64,000 bases of DNA from Rhizobium bangladeshense (GCF_017357245.1 NZ_CP071613.1:496001-560000), one strand, 5' to 3'. Shown: positions 8,674-18,906, counted from the first letter of the stretch. Numbers and translations are program-made. The notes: generated by a model not told the origin, from the sequence alone.

Positions 8674-11600
8674 TCAGACCGCGCTTCCCGGCTTTTCCGC
8701 TACGATTCCGGCGACGATCTGAAGTGGATGCGGGATGCGCTTCCCGTCGATTTCCTTGACCTGGGAGCGGCAGGAATATCCTGTCGCCATAAGGATATCG
8801 GTGTCGCCGGCCGCGTCGACTTCCGGTTTCCAACTCATCGCGTAGAGGCGTTCGGAGATCGGGCGGTTGCGAGCTTCGTGCCCGAAGGTGCCGGCCATGC
8901 CGCAACAGCCGGTTTGCGCAACCTGAAGATCAACACCAAGGCTTTCGAATATTTTCTGCCATTGTGCGACGGAAGCCGGCGCATTGGTGCGTTCGGTGCA
9001 ATGAGCCATCAATCGTAAGCTTTTGCCTTCAACGACAGAAGGCGCAGCGGCGAGCCGGTCGAGACTGGCGGCGAGCCATTCCTGGGGAAGAAGGACTGTC
9101 GCCTTCAGTGTTCCCCTATATTCGCTGCGGAAGGCGAGCGTCATCGACGGATCGAGCCCAACGAGTGCCACGCCGGCATCATCGAGCCGCTGGAGATAGC
9201 GTGCGGTTCGCTGGGCCGCATCCGCGAAGCGCCCGAGGTAGCCATGCACATGCAGGGCTTTGCCATTGATATGGGAGGCTGCGAGGAGCGGCGAAAATCC
9301 CATTTTCCTAGCGAGAGCGATCGCGGCGAGAGCGACGTCAGGATCGAAATAGGCGGTAAAGCTGTCGGCGACGAAGACGACGCTCCGCTGCCTTTCACCC
9401 GGCGACAGCGCTTCGATCGTCTGAGCGGTCGCAAGCGGCACGCCGAGGCGGGCGGCTTCCTTTGCCAGTGAGATTTGCGGCAGACGCGGCAGCGAGGTCA
9501 GCCCCACCATGCGCATCATCCTTCTGCCGGCGCGCGTGCCGACGACCAGATTATAGGCAGGCCGGATGCGTCGGACGAGTGGTAGGGTCGTCTCGATCGC
9601 CGCGATCAGCGGGTCTTTCAGCGGACGGAGATAGCGTCCGTAGTAGAGTTCCAGGAACTTCGAGCGGAAAGCCGGCACGCTAACCTTCACCGGACATTGC
9701 CCGGCGCAGGCCTTGCAGGCGAGACAGGTGTCCATCGCCGCGTGAACCTCGTGGGAGAAATCGCTGCGATTTGCCGGGTTCAGCGAATTGAAGGCGCGTC
9801 GCGCGAGGCTGGCGAGCGGAACGGTTCGCCGCAGGCGCGTCGCCTCATCGCGGGGATCGATGCCGTTTTCGGCAAGCAGCCGCAACCATTCCCGCATCAG
9901 CGAGGCACGCCCCTTCGGCGAAAAGCGCCGGTCGCGCGTCGCCTTATAAGAGGGGCACATCGGGCTCATTTCGTCAAAATCGAAACAGGCGCCGTTACCG
10001 TTGCAGTAGGCGGCATTGTCGAAGGCGGAGCGGATCTCGTTGCCGATGATGCGGTCGATATCTCCCCGCAGCGGCACATCGTCGATCTTTGTAAGCGCCT
10101 CAGCCGAAGGCGTGGCAATCTTGCCCGGATTGAGCCGGTTATCGGGATCGAAAGCCCGCTTGATTTCCTGCAGGCTGGGATAAAGATCGCCGAAGAATTC
10201 AGGCACATATTCCGAACGCACCCCCTTGCCGTGCTCTCCCCAGAGCACGCCGCCATATTTGCGGGTGAGCGCGACGACGGCGTCGCTGATCTCCCGAACC
10301 AGCCGGACATGAGCATCGCAGGTGAGGTCAAGGGCAGGCCGCACGTGCAGCACGCCGGCATCGACATGGCCGAACATGCCGTAGGAAAGGCCCGCGCCAT
10401 CGAGAAGTGCGCGGAATTCGCGAATATAGGCCGCCAGATTTTCCGGCGGCACCGCGGTATCTTCGACGAAGGCGACGGGCCTGACCGGCCCCTCCACATT
10501 TCCGAGCAGGCCAACGGCACGCTTGCGCATGGACCAGATCGCGTCGACCTCGTTATGGCCTCGGGCAATCGTGTAACCGGCATGGCGGGCATTTGCGTCC
10601 GTGTCGAGAGCAGCTGTCACCGCCGAAAGCTTGCGTTCGAGTTCCTCCTCTTCGTCAGCGAGGACTTCGACGATATTGATGCCATTGGTCACCGTGCCCG
10701 GTTGATCCGGAAAAAAGCGGGAGATGCCGGTCCAGACGATGTCGCGTCTCGCAAGACCGAGTACTTTCTCATCGATGGTTTCCACCGAGGCGACTTTCAG
10801 CGCCACAAGATTGCGGGCGTCCTCCAGGGCGGTATTGAAATCGCCGTAGCGAATATTGATCAGCGCCGCATGAGCGGGGATCGGAAGAAGGTTGAGTTCG
10901 GCTTCGGCGATCAAAGCCAGCGTTCCTTCCGATCCGCAGAGAACGGCGTTGAGGTCGAAGCGTCCGTCGTCGCGCCTGACATGGGCGAGGTCGTAGCCGG
11001 TCATATAGCGGTTGAGTTTCGGGAAGACCTCAGCGATCCGGTCCCGCTTTTCGCGTGTGATTCGCTCTACCGTCCTGTGGATCTCTCCGAGGCGGTCCTT
11101 ACCTGCGACGATCTCATCGAACGCGTCCGCATCGAGCGGGCGCGACCAAAAATCGGAGCCGTCCGCAAGCACGATGCGCAATCCGAGAACATGGTTGCTG
11201 GTCTTGCCGTAGAGGCAGGAACCCTGGCCACAGGCGTCGGTGGAGATCATGCCGCCGATTGTGGCGCGGTTGGAGGTGGACAGTTCGGGCGCGAAAAAGA
11301 GACCGTAAGGTTTCAGCGCCTGGTTCAACTGATCCTTGACGACACCCGCCTGGACGCGCGCGACCCTGCGGACAGGATCGACTTCGAGAATGGACCTCAT
11401 GTGCCGCGAACAGTCCACCACGACGCCAGAGGTCAGGGATTGCCCGTTCGTACCGGTCCCGCCGCCGCGCGGCGCAATGCTTATCCCGCGGAAGGCGGGT
11501 TCTGCCAGCACAGCCGAAACGACCTGCAGATCTTCCACGCCTCGCGGAAAAAGGATGCCCGTTGGCTCGAGCTGGTAAATGGAATTGTCCGTCGAAAACA

Positions 11601-11718
11601 CGGTTCGGCTTGCCGGGCCGGTCTCGATGTCGCCGCCGAAGCCCGCCTCGACGAGCCGCTCGAAAAACCCCGCGGCGGGAAGCGAGATGCAAGCCGTCGG
11701 CTGGAGGCGTGGAATCAT
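8674..11718 (-). CDS. ydiJ: YdiJ-type FAD/iron-sulfur D-2-hydroxyacid dehydrogenase
   Basis: A 1014-residue flavoprotein matching E. coli YdiJ along its whole length. An N-terminal FAD_binding_4 module (PRGGGTGTNGQSL, ELSTSNRATIGGMI) is followed by an FAD oxidase C-terminal domain (YGMFGHVDAGVLHVRP, LWGEHGKG). Then come a Cys-rich ferredoxin-like region (MSPMCPSYKATRDRRFSPKG, then CLACKACAGQCP near residues 665-675) and a C-terminal CCG-type region (GCCGMAGTFGHE). The family oxidises D-2-hydroxyglutarate or D-lactate and passes electrons to the respiratory chain. The open frame starts at 11823, but the family N-terminus (MIPRL) and 1014-1018 residue length point to the ATG at 11718. It is convergent with the HPP gene. 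Confidence 0.9.
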   Translation of the reverse strand: MIPRLQPTACISLPAAGFFERLVEAGFGGDIETGPASRTVFSTDNSIYQLEPTGILFPRGVEDLQVVSAVLAEPAFRGISIAPRGGGTGTNGQSLTSGVVVDCSRHMRSILEVDPVRRVARVQAGVVKDQLNQALKPYGLFFAPELSTSNRATIGGMISTDACGQGSCLYGKTSNHVLGLRIVLADGSDFWSRPLDADAFDEIVAGKDRLGEIHRTVERITREKRDRIAEVFPKLNRYMTGYDLAHVRRDDGRFDLNAVLCGSEGTLALIAEAELNLLPIPAHAALINIRYGDFNTALEDARNLVALKVASVETIDEKVLGLARRDIVWTGISRFFPDQPGTVTNGINIVEVLADEEEELERKLSAVTAALDTDANARHAGYTIARGHNEVDAIWSMRKRAVGLLGNVEGPVRPVAFVEDTAVPPENLAAYIREFRALLDGAGLSYGMFGHVDAGVLHVRPALDLTCDAHVRLVREISDAVVALTRKYGGVLWGEHGKGVRSEYVPEFFGDLYPSLQEIKRAFDPDNRLNPGKIATPSAEALTKIDDVPLRGDIDRIIGNEIRSAFDNAAYCNGNGACFDFDEMSPMCPSYKATRDRRFSPKGRASLMREWLRLLAENGIDPRDEATRLRRTVPLASLARRAFNSLNPANRSDFSHEVHAAMDTCLACKACAGQCPVKVSVPAFRSKFLELYYGRYLRPLKDPLIAAIETTLPLVRRIRPAYNLVVGTRAGRRMMRMVGLTSLPRLPQISLAKEAARLGVPLATAQTIEALSPGERQRSVVFVADSFTAYFDPDVALAAIALARKMGFSPLLAASHINGKALHVHGYLGRFADAAQRTARYLQRLDDAGVALVGLDPSMTLAFRSEYRGTLKATVLLPQEWLAASLDRLAAAPSVVEGKSLRLMAHCTERTNAPASVAQWQKIFESLGVDLQVAQTGCCGMAGTFGHEARNRPISERLYAMSWKPEVDAAGDTDILMATGYSCRSQVKEIDGKRIPHPLQIVAGIVAEKPGSAV

Positions 11719-11766
11719 TTCGATACCTTCAATGCGCTTGAGCTTTGTCCCTAGCGCATCGGCCGG

Positions 11767-11784
11767 AAAATCGGAATCGATTTT
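11767..11784. repeat. short intergenic inverted repeat
   Basis: AAAATCG and CGATTTT are perfect 7-base arms around GAAT, lying just upstream of ydiJ beside CCCTAGCGCATCGG. Elements of this look are common between rhizobial genes. This is from memory of such genomes, not from a search. It may be a dispersed intergenic element or part of the ydiJ 5' region. Confidence 0.4.
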
Positions 11785-11791
11785 CGGAATC

Positions 11792-11821
11792 GCGTGAGCG
11801 GCAGGCCTCTGCCGCTCACGC
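11792..11821 (-). terminator. 12-bp stem hairpin, terminator-like
   Basis: Perfect 12-base arms (GCGTGAGCGGCA and TGCCGCTCACGC) around a 6-base loop, 64 bases downstream of the stop of the small gene at 11885 and 74 bases upstream of the ydiJ start. No T-run follows, so it could also act as a processing or protective hairpin. It probably separates the groESL-side transcript from ydiJ. Confidence 0.55.
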
Positions 11822-11884
11822 AAACCTCGTCGTCAGCGAAGGCCGCATCATATGGCAAGCTGCCGACCTACCCGACTGGCGCAG

Positions 11885-12142
11885 TCATCGAGCGGTCGCT
11901 GGGGTTCCGTTCGTTTCGAAGAGGCCGCGAGCCGCCTCGACCATCGACTGCAGATGATTGGGATCTCGCACGCCCTGCCGGTAGAGCTCGATAATGATGC
12001 TCGCCATTCGTCCGGCCTCGTCGCTGTCCCTTGCAACGGCGTAGCCGGCGCTGAGCTTGTCGAAGACGCGCTGGCAGGTTTCGAGATCGCGGGAGTCCAG
12101 CGGCACCTGCGATCGGTTTAGGATCGTTTGAACCATCTTCAT
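11885..12142 (-). CDS. small conserved-looking hypothetical protein downstream of groEL
   Basis: An 85-residue, largely helical soluble protein (DLETCQRVFDKLSAGYAVAR, then GRMASIIIELYRQGVRDPNH, then MVEAARGLF). I recognise no named domain. Two in-frame ATGs are available. The one at 12136 (third codon) is 7 bases from GAGGGA and fits better than the first at 12142. The gene lies 51 bases after the groEL stop on the same strand and may be carried on read-through from groESL, which would put it under heat-shock control. That is inference. No signal peptide or membrane segment is visible. Confidence 0.65.
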   Translation of the reverse strand: MKMVQTILNRSQVPLDSRDLETCQRVFDKLSAGYAVARDSDEAGRMASIIIELYRQGVRDPNHLQSMVEAARGLFETNGTPATAR

Positions 12143-12193
12143 TCCCTCGGAAAGCGCCCGCCCGGCATGTCCGGACGAGCCTTCGACCCTGGC

Positions 12194-13834
<1,641 letters not shown>

Positions 13835-13941
13835 TCATCGGCAGCTAGCGCATGTCGCCAAAAGTCCGGCAGCATTTTGCGATAACGACATGCGTAAAAC
13901 AAAGATTGCAACGCTTCAGCGTTGACTGGCGTCCTGATGCC

Positions 13942-14256
13942 TCAGGCGGCCTGCTTCTGCTCGCCCTGGGCTTCGATGATACCCATCACATCGCTTTCCT
14001 TCATGATCAGCAGGTCCTCGCCGTTGATCTTGATCTCCGTGCCGGACCACTTGCCGAACAGGATGCGGTCGCCGACCTTGACGTCGAGCGCCTGGATCTG
14101 GCCGGCATCGTTGCGTGCGCCGGGACCGACGGCGATGACCTCGCCCTCCTGCGGCTTTTCCTTGGCGGTGTCGGGAATGATGATGCCGCCCTTGGTCTTT
14201 TCCTCGGAATCGACGCGGCGGACGAGAATGCGGTCATGAAGCGGTCGGAACGACAT
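13942..14256 (-). CDS. groES: GroES co-chaperonin (10 kDa)
   Basis: A 104-residue GroES that caps the GroEL cavity. It has the typical N-terminus [13 protein letters not shown], the mobile-loop region [21 protein letters not shown] (about residues 15-36) and the C-terminal [10 protein letters not shown]. The open frame extends to 14274, but GGAGGAAGAC lies immediately before the ATG at 14256, which gives the family-standard N-terminus. The upstream region to 14437 holds a CIRCE-like dyad. A divergent EcfG-type promoter for the small stress genes lies beyond it. Confidence 0.97.
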   Translation of the reverse strand: MSFRPLHDRILVRRVDSEEKTKGGIIIPDTAKEKPQEGEVIAVGPGARNDAGQIQALDVKVGDRILFGKWSGTEIKINGEDLLIMKESDVMGIIEAQGEQKQAA

Positions 14257-14353
14257 GTCTTCCTCCATAGACAAACAATGACTTTGTCAGCCCTGGCCGG
14301 ACCGGATTGACGAGGTCCGGATGGTGTGCAAAGTCGCGCGCCTTGCGCGAATG

Positions 14354-14382
14354 ATCTGGTTCAAGAGTTTTTCGATTTCAAG
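14354..14382 (-). promoter_or_regulatory. possible heat-shock promoter for groESL
   Basis: On the minus strand CTTGAA is followed after 17 bases by CCAGAT, loosely like rhizobial RpoH promoters (CTTG, about 17 bases, then a C/T-rich TAT-type box). It lies 98 bases upstream of the groES ATG. The -10 match is poor, so this is only a candidate. Confidence 0.3.
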
Positions 14383-14398
14383 AGGAACAGGAGAAAAA

Positions 14399-14425
14399 TT
14401 AGCACTCTCGGCCGGCGACTGCTAG
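14399..14425. promoter_or_regulatory. CIRCE element (HrcA operator) upstream of groESL
   Basis: TTAGCACTC, 9 bases, then GACTGCTAG. The consensus is TTAGCACTC-N9-GAGTGCTAA, so the left arm is perfect and the right arm differs at two positions. CIRCE is the binding site of the heat-shock repressor HrcA and typically marks groESL operons. It lies 143 bases upstream of the groES start. The imperfect arm may mean weaker repression. Confidence 0.82.
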
Positions 14426-14436
14426 CACCCCTCCCG

Positions 14437-14461
14437 GGAACTGAAGGCCCGCTCCTGCGTT
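14437..14461 (+). promoter_or_regulatory. EcfG-type general stress promoter
   Basis: GGAAC, 16 bases, CGTT: an exact match to the promoter consensus of the alphaproteobacterial general stress sigma factor (EcfG/RpoE2). It points toward the small gene starting at 14608 and begins 12 bases from the end of the CIRCE element. One intergenic region therefore appears to hold heat-shock control in one direction and general-stress control in the other. Confidence 0.75.
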
Positions 14462-14607
14462 CGACATGATGACGATGGTCGTCCCCTCGTCTCGAAGGCG
14501 AGTTCAAACTGCACCAGGCTTGAATCAGGATGTCGGCGTTCCTAGCTCTCAGGCGATCGAGGCTCGATGAGCTCGATCACCGTCCCACGTCTTTAGGAGT
14601 GAGTGAC

Positions 14608-14898
14608 ATGGAAGAGAAGACCAATATAATCAAGGACCTCAGTATCGAGGAACGCGAGGAAATTTTCGTCGACATTGCTCGCACGCTGGAGGATACGGCG
14701 CGCGAGGCTCTTGTCGAAGGCAACACGCATTTTGCTGTACTGTCCAACAACATGGCCGAAGCGATCCGCGTCAACGCCGACGAACTCGCCCGGGACGATC
14801 CCGAAAATGCCGAACGCGTGTTGCTCCAGGCAACGGCGATGATCTCGCAGTTCGAGGCGGTACACCCCTATCGCATGGTCAGCATGGCCGTGCACTGA
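14608..14898 (+). CDS. small hypothetical protein, stress-promoter-driven
   Basis: A 96-residue acidic protein with helical character (MEEKTNIIKDLSIEEREEIF, then ARTLEDTAREALVEGNTHFA, then ENAERVLLQATAMISQFEAV). No named domain is recognised. The ATG at 14608 is preceded by AGGAGTGAGTGAC; the longer frame back to 14530 lacks a binding site. A perfect EcfG-type promoter lies 147 bases upstream. Two Met-rich stretches and the absence of signal or membrane segments suggest a cytoplasmic protein. It is the first of four small genes ending at 16218. Confidence 0.7.
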   Translation: MEEKTNIIKDLSIEEREEIFVDIARTLEDTAREALVEGNTHFAVLSNNMAEAIRVNADELARDDPENAERVLLQATAMISQFEAVHPYRMVSMAVH

Positions 14899-14951
14899 TC
14901 GCGGTAGGCCGGTTCGACCCGATTGGATGCTCAAATCAGTCGCCAGCACGC

Positions 14952-14976
14952 GGAACTCTCGCGGCTGGCGGTGGTT
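14952..14976 (+). promoter_or_regulatory. second possible EcfG-type promoter
   Basis: GGAAC, 16 bases, GGTT, one mismatch from the EcfG consensus, 28 bases upstream of the start at 15005. The position is right for a promoter of that gene, though the -10 mismatch makes it uncertain. Confidence 0.35.
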
Positions 14977-15004
14977 ATTGGGCCACAGCATCGAAAGGTG
15001 ATCC

Positions 15005-15361
15005 ATGACCACTTCCAAGACCAACATGCCACCCGAGAGCGGAACCGACGACGCGCGCTCCTTCGATACGCAGGGTGCCGAGGCCGATCGCCAGGCGGCA
15101 TCGGAAGCCGCCCAACGTACTGCGCGTTCGGCGTTGGATCGCGATAGCGGCACCGAGACCCCAAGCCTGAAGCTCGCGAGGGAGTATCTGAGTCTCGGCG
15201 GCCGGCGCCGGTCCAAGATCGACGACAATATCACCACTGTTCGTCAATGGGATGAGGATCCCCCGGCGGCCGAACGCTTTTGGCAAGAGCGGGTGGAGAC
15301 GCTTCCAAAAGACGAGCGCAAGCAGGTGGAGGATTTTCTGCCCACAATTAATACGCCTTGA
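15005..15361 (+). CDS. small hydrophilic hypothetical protein
   Basis: A 118-residue, very hydrophilic protein. The first half is Ser/Thr/Ala/Asp-rich and probably disordered (ESGTDDARSFDTQGAEADRQ). The second half is more structured (SLKLAREYLSLGGRRRSKID, then WDEDPPAAERFWQERVETL). I recognise no named domain. It starts after GAAAGGTGATCC. Highly hydrophilic proteins of this size near stress promoters are often desiccation- or osmotic-stress proteins, but nothing here proves that. It belongs to the co-directional small-gene run 14608-16218. Confidence 0.68.
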   Translation: MTTSKTNMPPESGTDDARSFDTQGAEADRQAASEAAQRTARSALDRDSGTETPSLKLAREYLSLGGRRRSKIDDNITTVRQWDEDPPAAERFWQERVETLPKDERKQVEDFLPTINTP

Positions 15362-15467
15362 AAGACGGAAGCTGCGCTGAACGCTGTCGGGAGCTGCAGC
15401 CTGGGATGCGATCGCTTGGCCAGAGCCAAACCCAGGCCGCAAGGTCAGGCCGGAACTGGAGAAGATC

Positions 15468-15794
15468 ATGGCCATAGACAAACACGAGCAGATACGGCGG
15501 CGCGCCTATGAAATCTGGGAAGCCGAAGGCCGCCCGGAAGGTTCGGACTTGCGTCATTGGATGCAAGCCTGCGATGAGCTGGCTGGCGAGGACGAACATG
15601 AGACGCTGCAAGACCTGCTCGATCAGGACGACAGAGATGATGCGGCCTTGCTTCAGGGGGCAGGGGAGAGCGGTGATCTCGATCCGCCGCGAGGCGGGCT
15701 TGGCCAGGTTGCCGGAGAGACGATCCCTGACATCGAAATAACAACCGGGGAGAAGCCCTCCCGCCGAAAAATCAGGAAGACCGAAGGTCCGTAA
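15468..15794 (+). CDS. DUF2934 domain protein
   Basis: A 108-residue protein whose N-terminal 40 residues match the short DUF2934 domain (EQIRRRAYEIWEAEGRPEGS, then a Trp-containing helix). The rest is acidic and probably disordered, with a basic C-terminal tail (PSRRKIRKTEGP). The function of DUF2934 is unknown; it is common and often duplicated in rhizobia. The ATG follows GGAGAAGATC. The stop is only 4 bases before the HD-domain gene, so the two are very likely co-transcribed. Confidence 0.82.
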   Translation: MAIDKHEQIRRRAYEIWEAEGRPEGSDLRHWMQACDELAGEDEHETLQDLLDQDDRDDAALLQGAGESGDLDPPRGGLGQVAGETIPDIEITTGEKPSRRKIRKTEGP

Positions 15795-15798
15795 CGCG

Positions 15799-16218
15799 AT
15801 GCAGCATCTCGACCATGCGATGCAAGTCGCCATAGAGGCGCATGAAGGGCAGGTTGACAAGACCGGCCGACCATTCTTCGAGCACTGCCAGCGCGTTGCA
15901 CTTCTGGTGTCGGGCGACGAGGTGCGAACGGTCGCCTACCTTCACGACGTCGCCGAAAAAGGCAGTGGCTGGACGCTCGATAGGCTGAGAGAGGAAGGCT
16001 TCCCGCCGGCGATCATCTCCGCGGTGGATGCCTTGACGCGGCGGCCCGAGGAGCATGATGACGAATTCGTCAGACGCGCCGCATCGAACCCCCTGGCCCT
16101 GCCGGTCAAACAGGCCGACCTAGAAGACAATCTCCGACAAGCCGAACAGGCCGGCAAGAACACCGAAAAATATCAGCGCGGTCTGGATCTCCTGCACGAC
16201 ATCCTGAACGAACGCTAG
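15799..16218 (+). CDS. HD-domain phosphohydrolase, small
   Basis: A 139-residue HD-superfamily protein of the size and pattern of stand-alone (p)ppGpp hydrolase-like domains. The metal-ligand pattern shows the early His (AIEAHEGQVDKTGRPFFEHC), the HD pair in VAYLHDVAEKG near residues 48-58, and a late Asp in VKQADLEDNLRQ. The HD domain alone would hydrolyse a nucleotide or alarmone; there is no synthetase domain. It is tightly linked to the DUF2934 gene and lies in the stress-type run, so alarmone turnover under stress is an attractive but unproven role. Downstream, 175 bases separate it from the histidine kinase gene. Confidence 0.82.
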   Translation: MQHLDHAMQVAIEAHEGQVDKTGRPFFEHCQRVALLVSGDEVRTVAYLHDVAEKGSGWTLDRLREEGFPPAIISAVDALTRRPEEHDDEFVRRAASNPLALPVKQADLEDNLRQAEQAGKNTEKYQRGLDLLHDILNER

Positions 16219-16393
16219 ATCTTTCGGGCGACGTCGGCGAAAATCGCGAGGAATGTCCCTGCCGCGCGTCCTGTTGCGTCACCTAATATTTTTCCGCATC
16301 GCCCGCAACCATTCTTCAACCATAGAACGTGGAATAGCCGAGGCCGACCTGAGGTGAGGGGCGTGTTAACCGGCACGACCTATAGTCGCGTCC

Positions 16394-18790
16394 ATGTGGA
16401 CCAACGGGGGAACGGTCGTGTCCGGCGAACTGCACACAATCTTTGCAATGCGTAGCACGTTGGCAGGCTTGCATGGCATCGGCGACGATCTTGAGCGACA
16501 TGGCATCGTGCTGCGCGCACACGCCGATCGAGATGAGTTTCACGAATGCTCCGCCAAGCGACCGCTGCCGGAGCTTCTTCTGGTGGACGCCATGTCGCCG
16601 GCGGGCCGTGGTCTCGAAGACTGCCGGCGTTTCAAGGCAAATCCGGTAACGCGTGATATTCCGGTAATCGTCCTCGTCTCGCCGGAAGACGAAGAAAGCC
16701 GGATCGGAGGGTTTGCCGCCGGGGCGGTCGATTGCGTTTCCAATCTTGTCTCCGCCGCGGAGCTCGTCGCTCGCATTAAGCGACATATCGAGCTCGGCGC
16801 AATTCACACGCGCCTGCAGCGGCGAAACGAGCAACTGGACACGGCGCTTGCCAGTATGGGGCAGGGGGTCTGCCTGTTTGACGAGGGCGGCCGGCTGCTC
16901 CTTTCAAACAATCGCTATGCCGAAGTCTACGGACTCGATCCATCCGTTATCCATCCGGGACAGTCGCTGGAAGACATACTGAACCTGAGACAGGCGGTCG
17001 GCGCCGTTCCCGCCACCTCAACCTCGGAATATCTCGCCTGGGCCGAAGCGACCAATATGGGCGATACGCCTCAGGATTGGATCAAGGAACTCAAGTCGGG
17101 CCAGATCATCCGCGGCTATCATCAGCGCACGACGGACGGCGGCTGGGTATCGACCCATGAGGATATCACGCAGGCCTGGCAGGCTGAAAAGGCGCTTGCC
17201 AAGGCGCATGCCCAGGCAGAACGCGCCGAACAGGAGGCGCGGGCGGCGCATGCACGTCTTCTGGCGGCTTTGGAAGTCGTCCCGGAAGGCCTCGTATTGT
17301 TCGACGAGGAAGACCGTTTCGTCCTGTGGAACAAGAGATACGAACAGCTTTACGCCGAAAGCGGCGATATGCTCGTGAAAGGCATGCGCTTCGAAGACCG
17401 CCTGCGTGCCGGCCTCGAGCGCGGCCAATATCCGGAAGCGGTGGGGCGCGAAGAGGAATGGCTGGCCGAAAGGCTGGCCCATCATGCCAAGCCCAGCAGC
17501 AAACACGAGCAGCGCCTGCCCGGAAACCGGTGGATACGGATCGAAGAACGCCAGATCTCCGAAGGAGGGGGCAGCGTCGGCATACGTGTCGACATCACCG
17601 ATCTCAAAATGCAGGAGGCGTCGTTCAGGCTGCTGTTCGAAGGCAACCCGATGCCGATGTGGGTTTACGATCGTGAAACGTTGAGATTTCTCCACGTAAA
17701 TCAGGCCGCTATCGACCACTACGGTTACCGTCTCGAGCAATTCCTGACGATGCGACTATCGGACATCCAGGCGCCGCAGCAATCCAACCCGCCGCAGGTC
17801 GTCATGTTCGATGCCGAAGATCCCCCCTCGACTCGCTCCTTCCGGCACTTGAAGAGAGATGGCACGGCCATCGAGGTCACCGTTTATTCCACCTGCCTGA
17901 ACTACAGGGGCAAGGCGGCATCGCTGATGGCTGTCGTCGACATCACCGAGGCCAAGCGCGCCGAAAAGGCATTGCTGCAGCACCGCGACACGCTCGAAGA
18001 GATGGTGCGCTCCCGCACGGTCGAACTGGCGCGACAGACGGAAGAACTCGAACGGATGCTCGAACAAGAAAAGCAGATCAACGAGTTGCAGCGGCAGTTC
18101 GTCTCGATGGCATCGCATGAATTCCGCACCCCGCTTGCGGTGATTGACGGCGCGGCGCAACGGCTCATTCGGCGCAAGGAGGCTGCCACGCCGGAGTTTC
18201 TTTGCGAAAAAGCCGACCAGATCCGCAGCTCGGTTTCGCGTATGCTCGAACTGATGGAAAGTATTCTTGCTGCCGGGCGATTGGATCATGGCCGGATCAC
18301 CATCGTTCACAAGCCGTGCTCGATTGCTGAAATCATTGGAACCTGCAGCGCGCGTCAAGAAAGCATCCGGCGGTCTCATCGCTTTTTGCTCGATGTAGAT
18401 CGCCTCCCTTCGACCATTTATGGCGACCATCCCGCTCTCGACCAGGTCTTCAGCAACCTCTTTTCGAATGCCGTGAAATACGCGCCAGACTCTCCGAACG
18501 TCCACGTCACAGGATGGCAGGAGGGAGAAAGCGTTTGCATCACCGTTCGCGATGAAGGCATCGGCATCGACGCCGATGATCTCCCGAAGATGTTCCAGCG
18601 TTATTTTCGCGCCAGAAGCTCTACGGGCATCGCCGGCACCGGCATCGGCCTCAACCTCGTCAAGCAGATCGTCGAGCTTCACGGCGGAACGATAGAGGTG
18701 GCGAGCAGCCGAGGGAACGGGACGACGTTTACGCTACGGCTTCCGATCGGCGCGGGGATACCAGACCAGGTGCGTGTCGCCGCCCGATAG
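16394..18790 (+). CDS. REC-PAS-PAS-PAS sensor histidine kinase
   Basis: A 798-residue cytoplasmic sensor kinase with no membrane segment. A receiver-like domain spans about residues 12-135 with phospho-acceptor Asp65 (LLLVDAM), but the usual acidic pair at its start is not evident. PAS_7-type domains follow near 148-265 and 290-400, separated by an Ala/Glu-rich coiled coil. A third PAS lies near 405-515, then a coiled coil, HisKA with His575 (MASHEFRTP), and HATPase with N-box (NLFSNAVKYAP), DEGIGID and GTGIGLNLVKQ. The input end carries the receiver and there is no output domain, so phosphate probably enters from another kinase or leaves to an unlinked regulator. The partner is not in the window. 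Confidence 0.9.
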   Translation: MWTNGGTVVSGELHTIFAMRSTLAGLHGIGDDLERHGIVLRAHADRDEFHECSAKRPLPELLLVDAMSPAGRGLEDCRRFKANPVTRDIPVIVLVSPEDEESRIGGFAAGAVDCVSNLVSAAELVARIKRHIELGAIHTRLQRRNEQLDTALASMGQGVCLFDEGGRLLLSNNRYAEVYGLDPSVIHPGQSLEDILNLRQAVGAVPATSTSEYLAWAEATNMGDTPQDWIKELKSGQIIRGYHQRTTDGGWVSTHEDITQAWQAEKALAKAHAQAERAEQEARAAHARLLAALEVVPEGLVLFDEEDRFVLWNKRYEQLYAESGDMLVKGMRFEDRLRAGLERGQYPEAVGREEEWLAERLAHHAKPSSKHEQRLPGNRWIRIEERQISEGGGSVGIRVDITDLKMQEASFRLLFEGNPMPMWVYDRETLRFLHVNQAAIDHYGYRLEQFLTMRLSDIQAPQQSNPPQVVMFDAEDPPSTRSFRHLKRDGTAIEVTVYSTCLNYRGKAASLMAVVDITEAKRAEKALLQHRDTLEEMVRSRTVELARQTEELERMLEQEKQINELQRQFVSMASHEFRTPLAVIDGAAQRLIRRKEAATPEFLCEKADQIRSSVSRMLELMESILAAGRLDHGRITIVHKPCSIAEIIGTCSARQESIRRSHRFLLDVDRLPSTIYGDHPALDQVFSNLFSNAVKYAPDSPNVHVTGWQEGESVCITVRDEGIGIDADDLPKMFQRYFRARSSTGIAGTGIGLNLVKQIVELHGGTIEVASSRGNGTTFTLRLPIGAGIPDQVRVAAR

Positions 18791-18906
18791 CTGGCAGCGG
18801 CAGTCTCCCGAGGGCCTTCGCTGTTGGTCCATCGTTGAGGGCGCCCGTCACTGGGAAATGGGAGGTGAGAATGACCGATCGGCAACCGTTCGATTTTAAG
18901 GCCTAG

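Noticed and set aside
9697..11754. A 685-codon plus-strand open frame inside ydiJ
   Set aside because: It lies wholly opposite a gene that matches YdiJ end to end; its product is Arg/Gly-rich with no family pattern, the usual antisense shadow in GC-rich DNA.
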